NCBI RefSeq assembly: GCF_020042345.1
Contig: NZ_CP083387.1
Coordinates: 930,001-994,000, forward strand
DNA from: Arachidicoccus terrestris
Lineage (GTDB): Bacteria; Bacteroidota; Bacteroidia; Chitinophagales; Chitinophagaceae
Length of the DNA stretch: 64,000 bases
Direction: 5' to 3'
How positions within the stretch are numbered: position 1 is the first letter of the stretch; every line of letters starts with the position of its first letter. Position numbers and translations under genes: made by a program. The notes beneath the pieces were generated by a model. The model had not been told where the DNA came from, did not search any database, and worked only from the letters and a program-made list of their open reading frames with translations. Shown here piece after piece: positions 37,001-45,579 of this stretch.

Positions 37001-37323
37001 GTCTTATCCGCCGCCTTCAAATTGACAGTAATGTCGCCGGATTGGCCGGCCAAAGGCAAGGTGACTACTTCAAAGCCAACATAACTGACGGTAATCCGGG
37101 AAACTGTATCCGGAATCCGTAAGGAAAAATGCCCTTCGGCATCTGTCAGGGTACCGATTTTCGTGCCGGTTGCCTGGACGGAAGCGCCCGAAATAGGCTG
37201 CTGAGTTCCTCCGTCTTGGACAATCCCTTTAATTTCCTTTTGATTTTGCGCTTTTGCACTCCCGACAAGCATAAACAAGCATGCAATGGGTAGTAGCGCT
37301 CTGATTTTTGTCAAACAATTCAT
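34093..37323 (-). CDS. SusC/RagA-family TonB-dependent outer-membrane transporter
   Basis: A 1076-residue TonB-dependent importer of oligosaccharides. A signal peptide (cleavage near AKAQ) is followed by a carboxypeptidase-like regulatory domain (IKGIVQDGGTQQPISGASV). Next comes the TonB/plug start DIVVVGYGTQKK with the plug GTNSLGNSDALIVIDGVPN. The large barrel contains KDVNSDGRIDGDDQ and ends FGLSVQF with a terminal aromatic. I start at the ATG at 37323, which gives a normal signal peptide. It heads an operon with susD and probably the fucosidase. No anti-sigma/ECF pair is adjacent; control may come from the GntR-type regulator upstream. Confidence 0.95.
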   Translation of the reverse strand: MNCLTKIRALLPIACLFMLVGSAKAQNQKEIKGIVQDGGTQQPISGASVQATGTKIGTLTDAEGHFSLRIPDTVSRITVSYVGFEVVTLPLAGQSGDITVNLKAADKTLQDIVVVGYGTQKKVTISGAVASVQGTDLQKAPVTNLSNSLAGRLPGVTAVQSTGEPGYDGSKIRIRGTNSLGNSDALIVIDGVPNRAGGLERLNPADIESVSVLKDASAAIYGSRAGNGVILITTKQGKTGKPRLSYDFSYGLQRPTRTPEMSDAVEYGKIRNELNIYDNVPTDEWAAASAAFASDGQYITKDDHNKVEAAFTTEELKKYADGSDPLHYPNTDWFGTTLKNWSPQTRHNVQLSGGSDNIHYLASLGYLNQDAYYKNSATGYQQYDMRINLEANINKYVKVSLGVTAREEYRHFPTLGAGDIFRMLMRGKPTEIEVWPNGLPGPDIEYGQNPYVITTDLTGYDRDKRDYFQTNGKLEIKIPGVEGLKVTGTASIDKMHGRRKLWQIPWTLYFWESGDFLEDGKTPDLTGHIRSPYTDPRLKQWAASQLAVNLTGLVDYQRTFGDAHEVTFLAGVSREKVDNDDFYAFRRYFISAYLDQFNAGGSGEQDLGNDGPTGNPYGLYQRARLSYFGRVGYNYKERYIAEFLWRSDGSYIFPPDKRFGFFPGVSLAWRISEENFWKNNLSFINNFKLRGSWGRMGAEAYIPGTSNLAEYQYMASMRYGSYILGGEETKSLFEWVVNNPNFTWETANNMDIGFDASLLNNHVSVEFDYFHNKRTNILIDQRNSIPESSGITDKLPPVNLGEVENKGWEFKVGYVGDAGDWHYSASVNGGYAKNKIIYWDETPGAPDYQKSTGAPVGAFLAYQYDGVFADQAAVDANKIDYNDITGQIRPGDMKFKDVNSDGRIDGDDQVRLDKTGDPSFTTGLNLNVDYKGFDLSVLFQGAFGGLQYIGLTESGDIGNFTKYAYDHRWTVDNHSSEYPRLANRNNTYYTDMAVAGNNTYWLRNNNYVRLKNLELGYTLPADLLEKAGISRLRFFVNGLNLITWDKIKIWDPESTSSNGQYYPQAKIINFGLSVQF

Positions 37324-37719
37324 AGGGTCAAATAATAATGGATGAAGAAATAGATTTACCAAAGCAACAATTTCTCTTAAATGTTAAGAGATGGATAAAG
37401 ATAGAGAAAGTCTATTGAAATTTAACAGAATTTAAGAAAATAGCAACCGATTGCAATTTTTTGCATAGCAGATCTGAATAATATATCTGGCCAAGGTTTG
37501 CGAGAAAGAAAAAAGAACATTCGGCCACAATCAAGCCATAATGATGCTATCTAAAAAGAAGCAGAGAAAGTAAAGAAAAGTCCGCACCTCATAATCGGTC
37601 TAAAAACCGGCTGGATTTTTTTGAAAAAAAATCAAGAAAATGCAAAATTTGCATCGAATAGATAGATTAATTCATAGTTATTAATCGTTAGATTGACACT
37701 CGAAATATCAGCAGCCTTT
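37324..37719. promoter_or_regulatory. Upstream region of susC with dyad elements
   Basis: No gene is seen in this A+T-rich 396 bp. Three dyads stand out. ATGCAAAATTTGCAT (37640-37654) is a perfect 7-1-7 palindrome. TGCAATTTTTTGCA (37452-37465) is a related 5-4-5 dyad. TCTCTTAA-ATG-TTAAGAGA (37373-37391) is an 8-bp hairpin in the susC leader. The first two share TGCAA half-sites and are candidate operators for a local regulator. No good TAnnTTTG was found on the minus strand. Confidence 0.4.
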
Positions 37720-38199
37720 TTAAACAAACTTTCCGCTGCGGATCATTTTCTTTAACAGAACAATCTGCCCCATATGATAATAAGCATGTTCAACGATTCC
37801 CTGTATGTTGTAAATATTATTACCGTACTGACGGTCCTGAAAATCGTTTAATAACTGATCGTCATTCATCAACCGGATCGTAGCAGCAAACTTCTCCGCA
37901 TGGTTATAAAACGACTCCAGTAGCTGTTGCCAACTGTCCACCGACGGCAAGGTCTCGATATCAAAACCATTTTTTGCATTGGAGGGCAGCATCTCACCCT
38001 GAAGCCGCTTCAAAACGATGGAGACATAATAATCCAGATGATATATGATACCGGCAATGGTATTGAGCGGATCGATCTTCGTATTTGCTTCCTCCAGCGT
38101 AACATCTGAAAGCACATGCTTAAAATCTACTTCCGTCCAGTTTTTCCCAAAATAGGCATTCATCATAAATTGACCTAGTTGATCTGCGGTGTTTTCCAT
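37720..38199 (-). CDS. DinB-family putative metal-dependent enzyme
   Basis: A 159-residue four-helix protein of the DinB/YfiT-like fold. The metal-site histidines are visible in GIIYHLDYYVS (about residue 54) and EHAYYHMGQIVLLKK (two histidines near 136 and 140). Bacteroidota have many such proteins; known members are thiol transferases or have no known role. It stands between the susC leader and the GH2 gene on the same strand and has no obvious functional tie to them. Confidence 0.85.
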   Translation of the reverse strand: MENTADQLGQFMMNAYFGKNWTEVDFKHVLSDVTLEEANTKIDPLNTIAGIIYHLDYYVSIVLKRLQGEMLPSNAKNGFDIETLPSVDSWQQLLESFYNHAEKFAATIRLMNDDQLLNDFQDRQYGNNIYNIQGIVEHAYYHMGQIVLLKKMIRSGKFV

Positions 38200-38265
38200 A
38201 ATTTCTAAGCTTTATATTCACCTAAGGTAGGAACAAATACGGTTCCTGCCCCATTTTGCCACTGC

Positions 38266-40863
38266 TTATTCTCCCACCAGAATAGAATGGCGGACTTGTT
38301 CCAATCCATCTGCTTTCATATCCAGTTCAATATGTCCTTTACTAACTTTAGGTTCAATGATAGCCACGATCTTTCCTTTCCACGTTTTATATACATTCCC
38401 TTTGGGAGATAATAATCCAGCCTGGTACCCGTTACTAAGGCCAACAAGTGTTGCAGGACCTTTAACTGAAAATACAACATTTTGGTCGTCGTTTGGGACT
38501 AAAACACCATTTTCATCCGTTAACCGGACAGTTACAAAGATTAAATCACCGATAATGCCTCTGAAATAAGCCTGGTCCACACTGGCAACGAGTCTCGCCG
38601 CAGGCCCACCTGTCTTGATTTCCTGGGTGAGTACCGTAACACCGTCTTTTCTGGAAATCGCTTCCAGTTTACCCGCCTTGAACGGTACGCGCCAACTGAC
38701 ATGTAACGGTGTGTCACCTGCCTTTCCATCCCCTTTACTTCTCTTACCCAGGGACTGGCCATTCAGCAATAACTCCACTTCATCCGCCTGACTATAGTAG
38801 GCCCATACATTTACCGTATCGCCTGGTTTCCAGTTCCAGTGCGGGAAGACATGCAAAACCGGCTTATCGGCCCATTCGCTCTGATACATGTAATACACGT
38901 CTTTATGCAAACCCGCCAAATCGATAATGCCGCAATAAGCACTTCTGGCAGGGAAAGGATATGGCAAAGTTCCACCCATGTAGTCAAAACCGGTCCATAC
39001 AAAGCCACCGGCAATAAAATCTCTACTCCTGATGCTTTGCAGGGCAGTCTCGTGAGTCATGCCCCATGGCGCGGCATATCTGTCGTAGGCACCGACGGCC
39101 CAATGGGTACCAGTCGTATCCGCATACCGCCGGCGCGGATTTTTGGGTAAATACACGGTAGAATCGGGAATCTTGACATCGTATTCATTCCGCGTACCCA
39201 GTGCATCTGCCGTTTCTGTTGCTAGAAACGGGCGGCCGGGGTAGAAATGCGGTAAAGAATCATAGCCTTCGCTATGATAATTAAAGCCCAGTACATCCAA
39301 AATACCGGAACCGGCCAGCTTATTCTCCCCCGGTTCAAGTATACGCATAGCTGCCGTGACGGGTCTGGTGCTATCCAGATTTTTAATAACGGCCACCATC
39401 CCCTTTGCCATGCGAACGCTTACGATATCCGATTCCAAATGTCCTGTATTGCCCAGTGACCATAACATCACACTCGGGTGTGAACGGTCTCTTTTAATAA
39501 AGCCGGCGAGTTGCTGCAGGTAAATATGAGTGGCGTTGGAATCTTTATCCGCCTCAGCAGCCAGCGATCGCCAGTCATCAAAAGCTTCGTCCATTACCAA
39601 AAAACCCATCGAATCACATAAAGAGAGCATCTCCGGAGCAGGTGGATGGTGAATCGTCCTGATGGCATTACAACCCATTTCTTTAAGTATCCTGAGCTGG
39701 CGGGCCATAGCGCTGTAGTTATAAGCTGTCCCCATCGCCCCCCAATCGCTGTTCATACAGACACCTCTGATCTTCGTATAAATTCCATTGAGCTGAAAAC
39801 CTTTCGCGGAGTCAAACCGGATATCACGTATACCCAAGGGCTTTCTCAGGCAATCTATCACCTGACTGCCCTGCCTGAGTTCAATTTCCCATGTGTATAG
39901 ATAAGGGCTTTCCGGTGACCAGGGTTTAATGTCTTCTAATGTAAGTTTCCAGTTAATGCGTTGTCTGCCGGGACGAGGTTTTATTGAACCTCTTTTTTGA
40001 GCTACCTGAAAATTATTCTCATCAAAAATGGTCGTTTTGACCTGAATCGGCAGGGTCGACAAGTGGCGTTGCGCTTCCAGTTCTTTTTTCTCATATGGAT
40101 CCGTTATCTCCTTAATAGCCGGCATACCAATATTATCTATCACGAGCTCCTGTGTCAGCTCAGCCACTGCTCCAGCCATCCTTTTTGAAGGTGTCACTTC
40201 ATCCCGGGAAGGCATTTTAATGGTTGCATATAAATAACTTTCATTATCGTCTACTGTAATGGGCTTTTTTTTCACCAGCCAGACATTACGGTTAATGCCT
40301 GAACCCGTATACCAGTCCGCAACAGGTTGCTGACTGTTATCCACACGCACCACTAATACATTGGGCCTTTCATCAAAATGCAGGTATTTGGAAAGTTCAT
40401 AGGTAAATCCCAGCACACCGTCCGGCTGATCCCCTAATGCATGACCGTTGATCCATACTGTGCTATTGCGGTAAACGCCATCAAATTCTATATAAACATG
40501 CTTATATCTGTCCGAAGAAGGCAGGTTAAAGGTTTTCCTGTACCACCCTGTCCCCATTGGAAGAGCACTTCCCCGGTTTCGTTCGGCATGTTCACGGGAA
40601 AATGTCCCGAATATGCTCCAGTCATGTGGCAGCATAACCGGATGCCAGTGTGTAGTGTCCAGTTTACCGTAAAAGGGCAATTCCGCTCCCACAAAAACCT
40701 GGGCACTGTCCAGCTTTCCATAATGGAAATTCCAGCGTTGATTAAAGCTGATTTTTTCGGTTCCGACACTATGACCAAAGTCATGCGAAGTGCACCCGCT
40801 TATACAAGCCAGCCCAAAAACAATAATAAAAACATGAATATGTATAAATGTATTATGCCGCAT
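38266..40863 (-). CDS. GH2-family glycosidase-like lipoprotein without the acid/base Glu
   Basis: An 865-residue lipoprotein (lipobox ISGC near residues 21-24). The GH2 layout is complete: sugar-binding domain (GTGWYRKTFNLP, then DGVYRNSTVWING), immunoglobulin-like domain, TIM barrel and C-terminal DUF4982-like and Big-like domains. In the barrel the nucleophile region FLATETADALGTRNEYD is intact (E550). The acid/base motif, normally WSxGNE, reads VMLWSLGNTGHLES with T473 from codon ACA. Most GH2 enzymes depend on that glutamate, so the protein may be inactive, use another residue or bind only. I start at the ATG at 40863 to give a normal signal. It lies 144 bp downstream of the GntR-type regulator. 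Confidence 0.88.
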   Translation of the reverse strand: MRHNTFIHIHVFIIVFGLACISGCTSHDFGHSVGTEKISFNQRWNFHYGKLDSAQVFVGAELPFYGKLDTTHWHPVMLPHDWSIFGTFSREHAERNRGSALPMGTGWYRKTFNLPSSDRYKHVYIEFDGVYRNSTVWINGHALGDQPDGVLGFTYELSKYLHFDERPNVLVVRVDNSQQPVADWYTGSGINRNVWLVKKKPITVDDNESYLYATIKMPSRDEVTPSKRMAGAVAELTQELVIDNIGMPAIKEITDPYEKKELEAQRHLSTLPIQVKTTIFDENNFQVAQKRGSIKPRPGRQRINWKLTLEDIKPWSPESPYLYTWEIELRQGSQVIDCLRKPLGIRDIRFDSAKGFQLNGIYTKIRGVCMNSDWGAMGTAYNYSAMARQLRILKEMGCNAIRTIHHPPAPEMLSLCDSMGFLVMDEAFDDWRSLAAEADKDSNATHIYLQQLAGFIKRDRSHPSVMLWSLGNTGHLESDIVSVRMAKGMVAVIKNLDSTRPVTAAMRILEPGENKLAGSGILDVLGFNYHSEGYDSLPHFYPGRPFLATETADALGTRNEYDVKIPDSTVYLPKNPRRRYADTTGTHWAVGAYDRYAAPWGMTHETALQSIRSRDFIAGGFVWTGFDYMGGTLPYPFPARSAYCGIIDLAGLHKDVYYMYQSEWADKPVLHVFPHWNWKPGDTVNVWAYYSQADEVELLLNGQSLGKRSKGDGKAGDTPLHVSWRVPFKAGKLEAISRKDGVTVLTQEIKTGGPAARLVASVDQAYFRGIIGDLIFVTVRLTDENGVLVPNDDQNVVFSVKGPATLVGLSNGYQAGLLSPKGNVYKTWKGKIVAIIEPKVSKGHIELDMKADGLEQVRHSILVGE

Positions 40864-41007
40864 AAATTGCTGCTCAGATTGTTTGTTTCTATCTTTATCC
40901 TGAATAAAGGCAAATTTAAACAAAATCAGGCAGCCAGCATCCGTTTAAAGTACACTGCCGGTTTTGGATACCAGGCATACGGTCCATCGTACGCCATCCA
41001 GACATTC

Positions 41008-42036
41008 TTATAAAGAGTCCCTTAAATGAATCTTAAAAGGAACCGGTATCAACGCTTTTTTGCCCTCAGATATTAACGCAGCCGCCTCTTTGCCCATGGC
41101 AATAAAGTCCGTCGAAATAGTTGTAATGCCGCTCAGGATAATTCTTTTGATAGGGGTTTCGTTATAGGATATCACACCAATATCCTTCCCTGTCACAAGT
41201 TGCCGGTCTTTAGCAATCTCAATCAACCTGACCAGGTCATCTTCCATCACCGTGATATAAACATCTCCGGTCTGTATCTGTACAAATTTTGTATTTGGAA
41301 AAATATCATATTCAAAACCCGTCTCTTCACAGAACTTCTTAAACCCGCAGATAATCTCCTGTGGATAGTAGCTCTTATCCGGAAAAATTAAAACGAGTCG
41401 CCTGTAGTTTTTGATCCTGGGAAGCGCGGCCTGTAAGGCACCGCGGATATCTTCTTCAAAACGTTCATAAACAGCGCTGTAGCCCATATCGGGCTCCATA
41501 AAAGGCATCTTTTTATCCAGCATGATCAATTTGTCTTTTGGGATCTGTTCCACCAATTCCTGTACCGGCGGATCGCCTTCCAAAAAATGAGTGATCAATA
41601 CATAGTAAGAATATTGATCCAATCTTTCCAACAAGATCTTTTTAAACAAATTAAAATCATTGTTATAAATATAAAAGTCGATCTGGGATTCCGGATCCAG
41701 CGCTGCCACAAAAGCATCATAGAGTATTTTCTTATGGGCACTGAGTTTATTAAACAATAACAGGATCTTGTGCCGCTTTTTCTGGACTTTTGAAGCAATA
41801 AAAAAACCTTTACCGGGCACGGAATCCAATACCCCTATTTTTTTTAAATGCCGATAGCCCTTTTCAGCGGTATCTCTGGAAATTTCCAGCGATGCACTGA
41901 GTTCATTGATGGAAGGTAAAACATCATCTTTTCGCAAAACACCGGACTCTACAGCCGTAATAATACTGCTGGCGAGCTGCGTATATTTTGGCGTCGCTGA
42001 ATATGGATCTATTTTAATTAATTCAATAACATTCAC
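41008..42036 (-). CDS. GntR-type regulator with LacI-like sugar-binding domain
   Basis: A 342-residue transcription factor. A GntR winged helix occupies residues 15-75 (YTQLASSIITAVESGVLRKD, then ELSASLEISRDTAEKGYRHL). A periplasmic-binding-protein-like effector domain of the LacI/GalR type follows (HKILLLFNKLSAHKKILYDA to GVISYNETPIKRIILSGITT). Bacteroidota regulators of this type control sugar pathways such as fucose or rhamnose use. Its place upstream of GH2 and the susCD-fucosidase genes suggests control of this locus, with TGCAAA-type dyads as possible targets. The effector is unknown. Confidence 0.88.
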   Translation of the reverse strand: MNVIELIKIDPYSATPKYTQLASSIITAVESGVLRKDDVLPSINELSASLEISRDTAEKGYRHLKKIGVLDSVPGKGFFIASKVQKKRHKILLLFNKLSAHKKILYDAFVAALDPESQIDFYIYNNDFNLFKKILLERLDQYSYYVLITHFLEGDPPVQELVEQIPKDKLIMLDKKMPFMEPDMGYSAVYERFEEDIRGALQAALPRIKNYRRLVLIFPDKSYYPQEIICGFKKFCEETGFEYDIFPNTKFVQIQTGDVYITVMEDDLVRLIEIAKDRQLVTGKDIGVISYNETPIKRIILSGITTISTDFIAMGKEAAALISEGKKALIPVPFKIHLRDSL

Positions 42037-42116
42037 GTCTCAATCAATTCATTATTTTTTAAAAGATCAACCCCTTCAAAAATAATGAATTTTATCCGCT
42101 TGCACTGTTTTTAATC

Positions 42117-42270
42117 TCTAGCTCTTAGGAGCTGACAGGATTTTTATCTGGGTCATGGTCTGTTCCCTGGTAACGGGATAGGGCGAACCTGTATGAAGGG
42201 TCTGATAAACAACATCAAACAAGCCCAGATAATTGGAAGAAAGCTCAGCGATTTTAGTTTGTGAGAATGC
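42117..42270 (-). pseudogene. 3'-end remnant of a Gfo/Idh/MocA oxidoreductase gene
   Basis: This encodes SSNYLGLFDVVYQTLHTGSP and PYPVTREQTMTQIKILSAP. These closely match the C-terminus of the gene at 43072-44091 (PSNYLGLFDAVYQTLSTGAP and the same ending). At the DNA level 42117-42247 and 43071-43201 differ at about 15 of 131 positions by eye, including matching stop codons. Nothing of the N-terminal 290 residues remains. It is a direct-repeat fragment left by duplication, deletion or insertion. Confidence 0.8.
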
Positions 42271-42371
42271 TAGCCACTTCATCATTGTCAACATGAACAC
42301 CCTGGAGCTTTAATATTCCGATTACATGTTTAGCAGAAACCTTTTTATCGATAAAGGTAAAATAAAGTATG

Positions 42372-42848
42372 TCAGGGGTGGGTTCCACCAAACTCCTCAA
42401 TCATTCTATCAATAACGGCTTCATTAATATCTTTAACCATAAACATCTTCACAATTACATTGGCTTGATATTTAACTTGAAAAAAAAGCACCCTTCCATA
42501 AATCTTATACCATACACTCCCTTTTTCAAATACAAAGGACTTTTCGTCACCTTCAATGTTAAATTCTTTGTCTTTAACAAAATAAGTAATCAGTACTTTC
42601 CCATCCTGCTTTTCAATGCTCGTAATATAGCCTCTTGCCCAGGATCTATATTCAACAATATTTAGGATAACAATAAAAAATAGAATAATGAACACACCTA
42701 TCATAGAAATTCTTAAAAATGCCGAACCAATTATAAGGATAATATAAAAAACTAATGCGCTTTTAAATCGATCCGCTATTCTATTAGCATAAGATATATA
42801 GGCAGCCTTAAATTCATTACTATACAGGGTCAAAACAAGTTTAGACAT
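42372..42848 (-). CDS. Small membrane protein of unknown function (YcxB-like)
   Basis: A 158-residue protein with two adjacent transmembrane segments (residues about 30-65) and a beta-rich C-terminal domain with YRSWARGYITSIEKQDGKVL. The layout resembles the YcxB-like family, but the assignment is tentative. The gene is clearly more A+T-rich than its surroundings. It lies between the 131-bp direct repeats formed by the oxidoreductase 3' end and its remnant, which suggests insertion of foreign DNA. It is separated from both neighbours by noncoding A+T-rich DNA. Confidence 0.6.
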   Translation of the reverse strand: MSKLVLTLYSNEFKAAYISYANRIADRFKSALVFYIILIIGSAFLRISMIGVFIILFFIVILNIVEYRSWARGYITSIEKQDGKVLITYFVKDKEFNIEGDEKSFVFEKGSVWYKIYGRVLFFQVKYQANVIVKMFMVKDINEAVIDRMIEEFGGTHP

Positions 42849-43071
42849 AAATATTATTTATTACCGCATATAATTTTCAAAAAACTCCAACTTCTTTTCA
42901 GTATCACTAATCGATTTATTATCCTCGGTTGTCCGGGCAGTGATGGACCGAGCAAGGAGCCAGAAATATTGCATGTCTTAGAGCGAATATGAAAAGCATG
43001 ATGAACGGTGAACTACACAAAATTATCAAAGTAGCATAAATTGGAATATTATCTTACACCAATTTTAATGT

Positions 43072-44091
43072 CTAGCTCTCGGGAGCTGACAGAATTTTTA
43101 TCTGGGTCATGATCTGTTCTCTGGTAACGGGATAGGGCGCACCTGTACTGAGCGTCTGATAAACAGCATCAAACAGACCCAAATAATTGGAAGGAAGCTC
43201 AGGCACCTTTAATTGTGTTAATGTAAAATCCTGTTCTACCGTAATGAGTCCGGGCATATTTGCGGGAGGATTGCCAAAGTCAGCATCTAAAGGCCTGATA
43301 CCTGCCTTTAATTGATCTTCCTGCACATCACTGCGCCACTTTTCGTAACTGCCTTTCTGCGCATAGAACCTAAAAGCGGCCGGCAGTTCCGCCGTCACAA
43401 GGCTGGCCACTACATACACTTCCAGATTATCACGATAACTCAACTGAATACTGCAAAAATCATCTACCTGACTTTCCGGTCTTAATTTGGAAAGTCTTTT
43501 ATAAAACTTCTCCGGTATACCAAACAAAGCGATTGCCTGATCCAATACATGGGGGATCAGATCATACTGTATCCCGCTGGCATCTATGGGCGTTTCTTTG
43601 AAAGTTTTGGGACTTAGCTTCAGATTATAGCGATCGAACCTGAAATGCGCTTCATGAATGTGGCCAAAGTCGTATTCATTTATCGCCGAAAGCATATTTT
43701 GATAATCACTGTCCCAACGTCTGTTCTGATAAAATAAAATTTGTTTACCGACTTTGTCAGCCACTGTAAATAAAGTTTGCAGTTCCTCAGCACGGGTACA
43801 GATCGGCTTTTCGACAAGCACATGCTTACCTGCCTCCAAAGCAGCTTTTGCCTGTTCATAATGTAAATTATTGGGTGTATTTACAACGACCAGCTCAATG
43901 GATGCATCGGCCAGCAGATCTTCTATTCTGTCATAACTGCGAATGCCCGGGTAATCATTTTGGGCATTCTTGTGATGCCGCTCAAGCACAGCAGTCAGTT
44001 CAAAACCTTTATGCGCTGCTAAGAAAGGCGCATGGAATACTTTGCCTGACATGCCGTAAGCGAGTAAGGCAGATTTGATAGGATTATGCAT
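43072..44091 (-). CDS. Gfo/Idh/MocA-family NAD(P)-dependent oxidoreductase
   Basis: A 339-residue sugar or inositol dehydrogenase-type protein. The Rossmann N-terminus is ALLAYGMSGKVFHAPFLAAH. The catalytic EKP motif is in LVEKPICTRAEE. The C-terminal substrate domain contains FRFDRYNLKLSPKTF and SGIQYDLIPHVLDQA, whose aspartate and histidine positions are typical. This subgroup (FHAPF type) includes scyllo-inositol- and galactose-dehydrogenase-like proteins. I start at the ATG at 44091; the longer frame adds 38 unsupported residues. The extreme 3' end is duplicated at 42117. Confidence 0.9.
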   Translation of the reverse strand: MHNPIKSALLAYGMSGKVFHAPFLAAHKGFELTAVLERHHKNAQNDYPGIRSYDRIEDLLADASIELVVVNTPNNLHYEQAKAALEAGKHVLVEKPICTRAEELQTLFTVADKVGKQILFYQNRRWDSDYQNMLSAINEYDFGHIHEAHFRFDRYNLKLSPKTFKETPIDASGIQYDLIPHVLDQAIALFGIPEKFYKRLSKLRPESQVDDFCSIQLSYRDNLEVYVVASLVTAELPAAFRFYAQKGSYEKWRSDVQEDQLKAGIRPLDADFGNPPANMPGLITVEQDFTLTQLKVPELPSNYLGLFDAVYQTLSTGAPYPVTREQIMTQIKILSAPES

Positions 44092-44276
44092 AAGATGACC
44101 ATTTTTATCCGGATAAGTATCTGTTGAATTAATGAGCAACAGTACATCTGAGTTTATTTCTGCAAAATAATGAAAACCAGTGAAATACAAAAAGACTTTA
44201 TTCACTGTTCACACCAGCTTTCATTATGGAAACTAACTACCCGATATAATTTTACATTTCATATAGATACTTACAA

Positions 44277-44306
44277 TTGTTACTGCTATACGCCATAGTA
44301 CCTTTG
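44277..44306 (+). promoter_or_regulatory. Promoter of the AraJ-type exporter
   Basis: TTG at 44277-44279 and TACCTTTG at 44299-44306 are spaced by 19 bp and fit the Bacteroidota consensus. The leader to the ATG at 44359 is about 46 nt. Confidence 0.65.
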
Positions 44307-44358
44307 CAGCTGTTTAAACGTTCGGGCAGAACGATTTAGACAAATTAACCCTTAGTAC

Positions 44359-45525
44359 ATGGAAAATAAAAGATTATTAACGCTTACACTCGGCGGTCTT
44401 AGCATCGGCACCACAGAATTCGTGATGATGGGCATGCTACCCGAAGTTGCCAGAGATTTCTCAATTTCTATACCGGAAGCCGGACACTTTATTGCCGCTT
44501 ATGCTTTAGGTGTGGTCATAGGGGCCCCTCTATTTGCCATCATTGGTTCGAAGTATCCGCCTAAGAAGTTATTACTTATTTTAATGGCGATTTTTACCCT
44601 GTTTAACGGCCTGACCGCTTTATCAACCGGACATACCATGATGGTTATTACCCGGCTCATGAGCGGCCTCCCACATGGTGCATTTTTCGGAGTCGGCTCT
44701 GTAGTCGCTGCCAAATTAGCCGCAAAAGGCAAGGAAGCAGCCGCCATGTCCATCATGTTTGCCGGACTGACAGTGGCGAATATCGTCATGGTACCTTTGG
44801 GGACATATATAGGTCTGCATTTTAGCTGGCGTTATGTTTTTGGAATGATCGCTTTATTAGGATTACTGACGGTCATTTTCATTGCAAAAGTGCTGCCGGC
44901 ACTACCCGCCAATACATCCGGTTCTATTGATAAAGAGCTGGGCATTTTCAAACGCCCTGTGGTATGGATCATGATATTGATTACAGCGATCGGCACCGGA
45001 GGTCTGTTTGCCTGGATCAGTTATATCGCGCCGATGCTGACAAGCATTACCCATTTCAAGGAAACGGCTGTCCCCTATGTAATGATTGTTGCAGGACTGG
45101 GGATGTTTATAGGTAATATTTTAGGAGGCAAACTGGCCGATAAACTGGCACCGGCCAATGCCTTGCTGATCGCGCTCATGGCTGTGGGTTCCAGCCTACT
45201 GTTGGATTATTTCTTTGCGGCGAATCAGACCCTCACATTGGTAGGCACCTTTTTAACCGGTGCATCGTCATTTGCCCTTATCGCACCGATTCAGATCCTG
45301 ATGATCCGGATCGCTTCTGAAGCAGAGATTCTGGGTGCATCAGCCACGCAGGCTGCCTTTAATATCGGTAACGCTATCGGGGCATTCGCCGGCGGGCTAC
45401 CCATCGCGGCAGGATTTGGCTACAGCTCTCCCATACTAATCGGTGTGCTCATGGTCCTTATCGGTATTGGACTAACCATGATACTGATCCAGATGCAGCA
45501 ACGCCAACAAGTCTGCGCAGTCTGA
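44359..45525 (+). CDS. AraJ-type MFS transporter
   Basis: A 388-residue inner-membrane major-facilitator protein with twelve hydrophobic segments. The start MENKRLLTLTLGGLSIGTTE followed by FVMMGMLPEVARDFSISIPE is characteristic of the AraJ/YdhP group of DHA1 exporters. The motif A-like loop PLFAIIGSKYPPKKLL and the motif C-like TM5 are present. These proteins export sugars or drugs; the substrate is not predictable. It has its own good promoter and runs divergently from the oxidoreductase gene. Confidence 0.9.
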   Translation: MENKRLLTLTLGGLSIGTTEFVMMGMLPEVARDFSISIPEAGHFIAAYALGVVIGAPLFAIIGSKYPPKKLLLILMAIFTLFNGLTALSTGHTMMVITRLMSGLPHGAFFGVGSVVAAKLAAKGKEAAAMSIMFAGLTVANIVMVPLGTYIGLHFSWRYVFGMIALLGLLTVIFIAKVLPALPANTSGSIDKELGIFKRPVVWIMILITAIGTGGLFAWISYIAPMLTSITHFKETAVPYVMIVAGLGMFIGNILGGKLADKLAPANALLIALMAVGSSLLLDYFFAANQTLTLVGTFLTGASSFALIAPIQILMIRIASEAEILGASATQAAFNIGNAIGAFAGGLPIAAGFGYSSPILIGVLMVLIGIGLTMILIQMQQRQQVCAV

Positions 45526-45579
45526 GTGTAATTGAGTGTTAATTTGAGATATCAGAATGGAGCAAAGCTTTGGGGAAGT

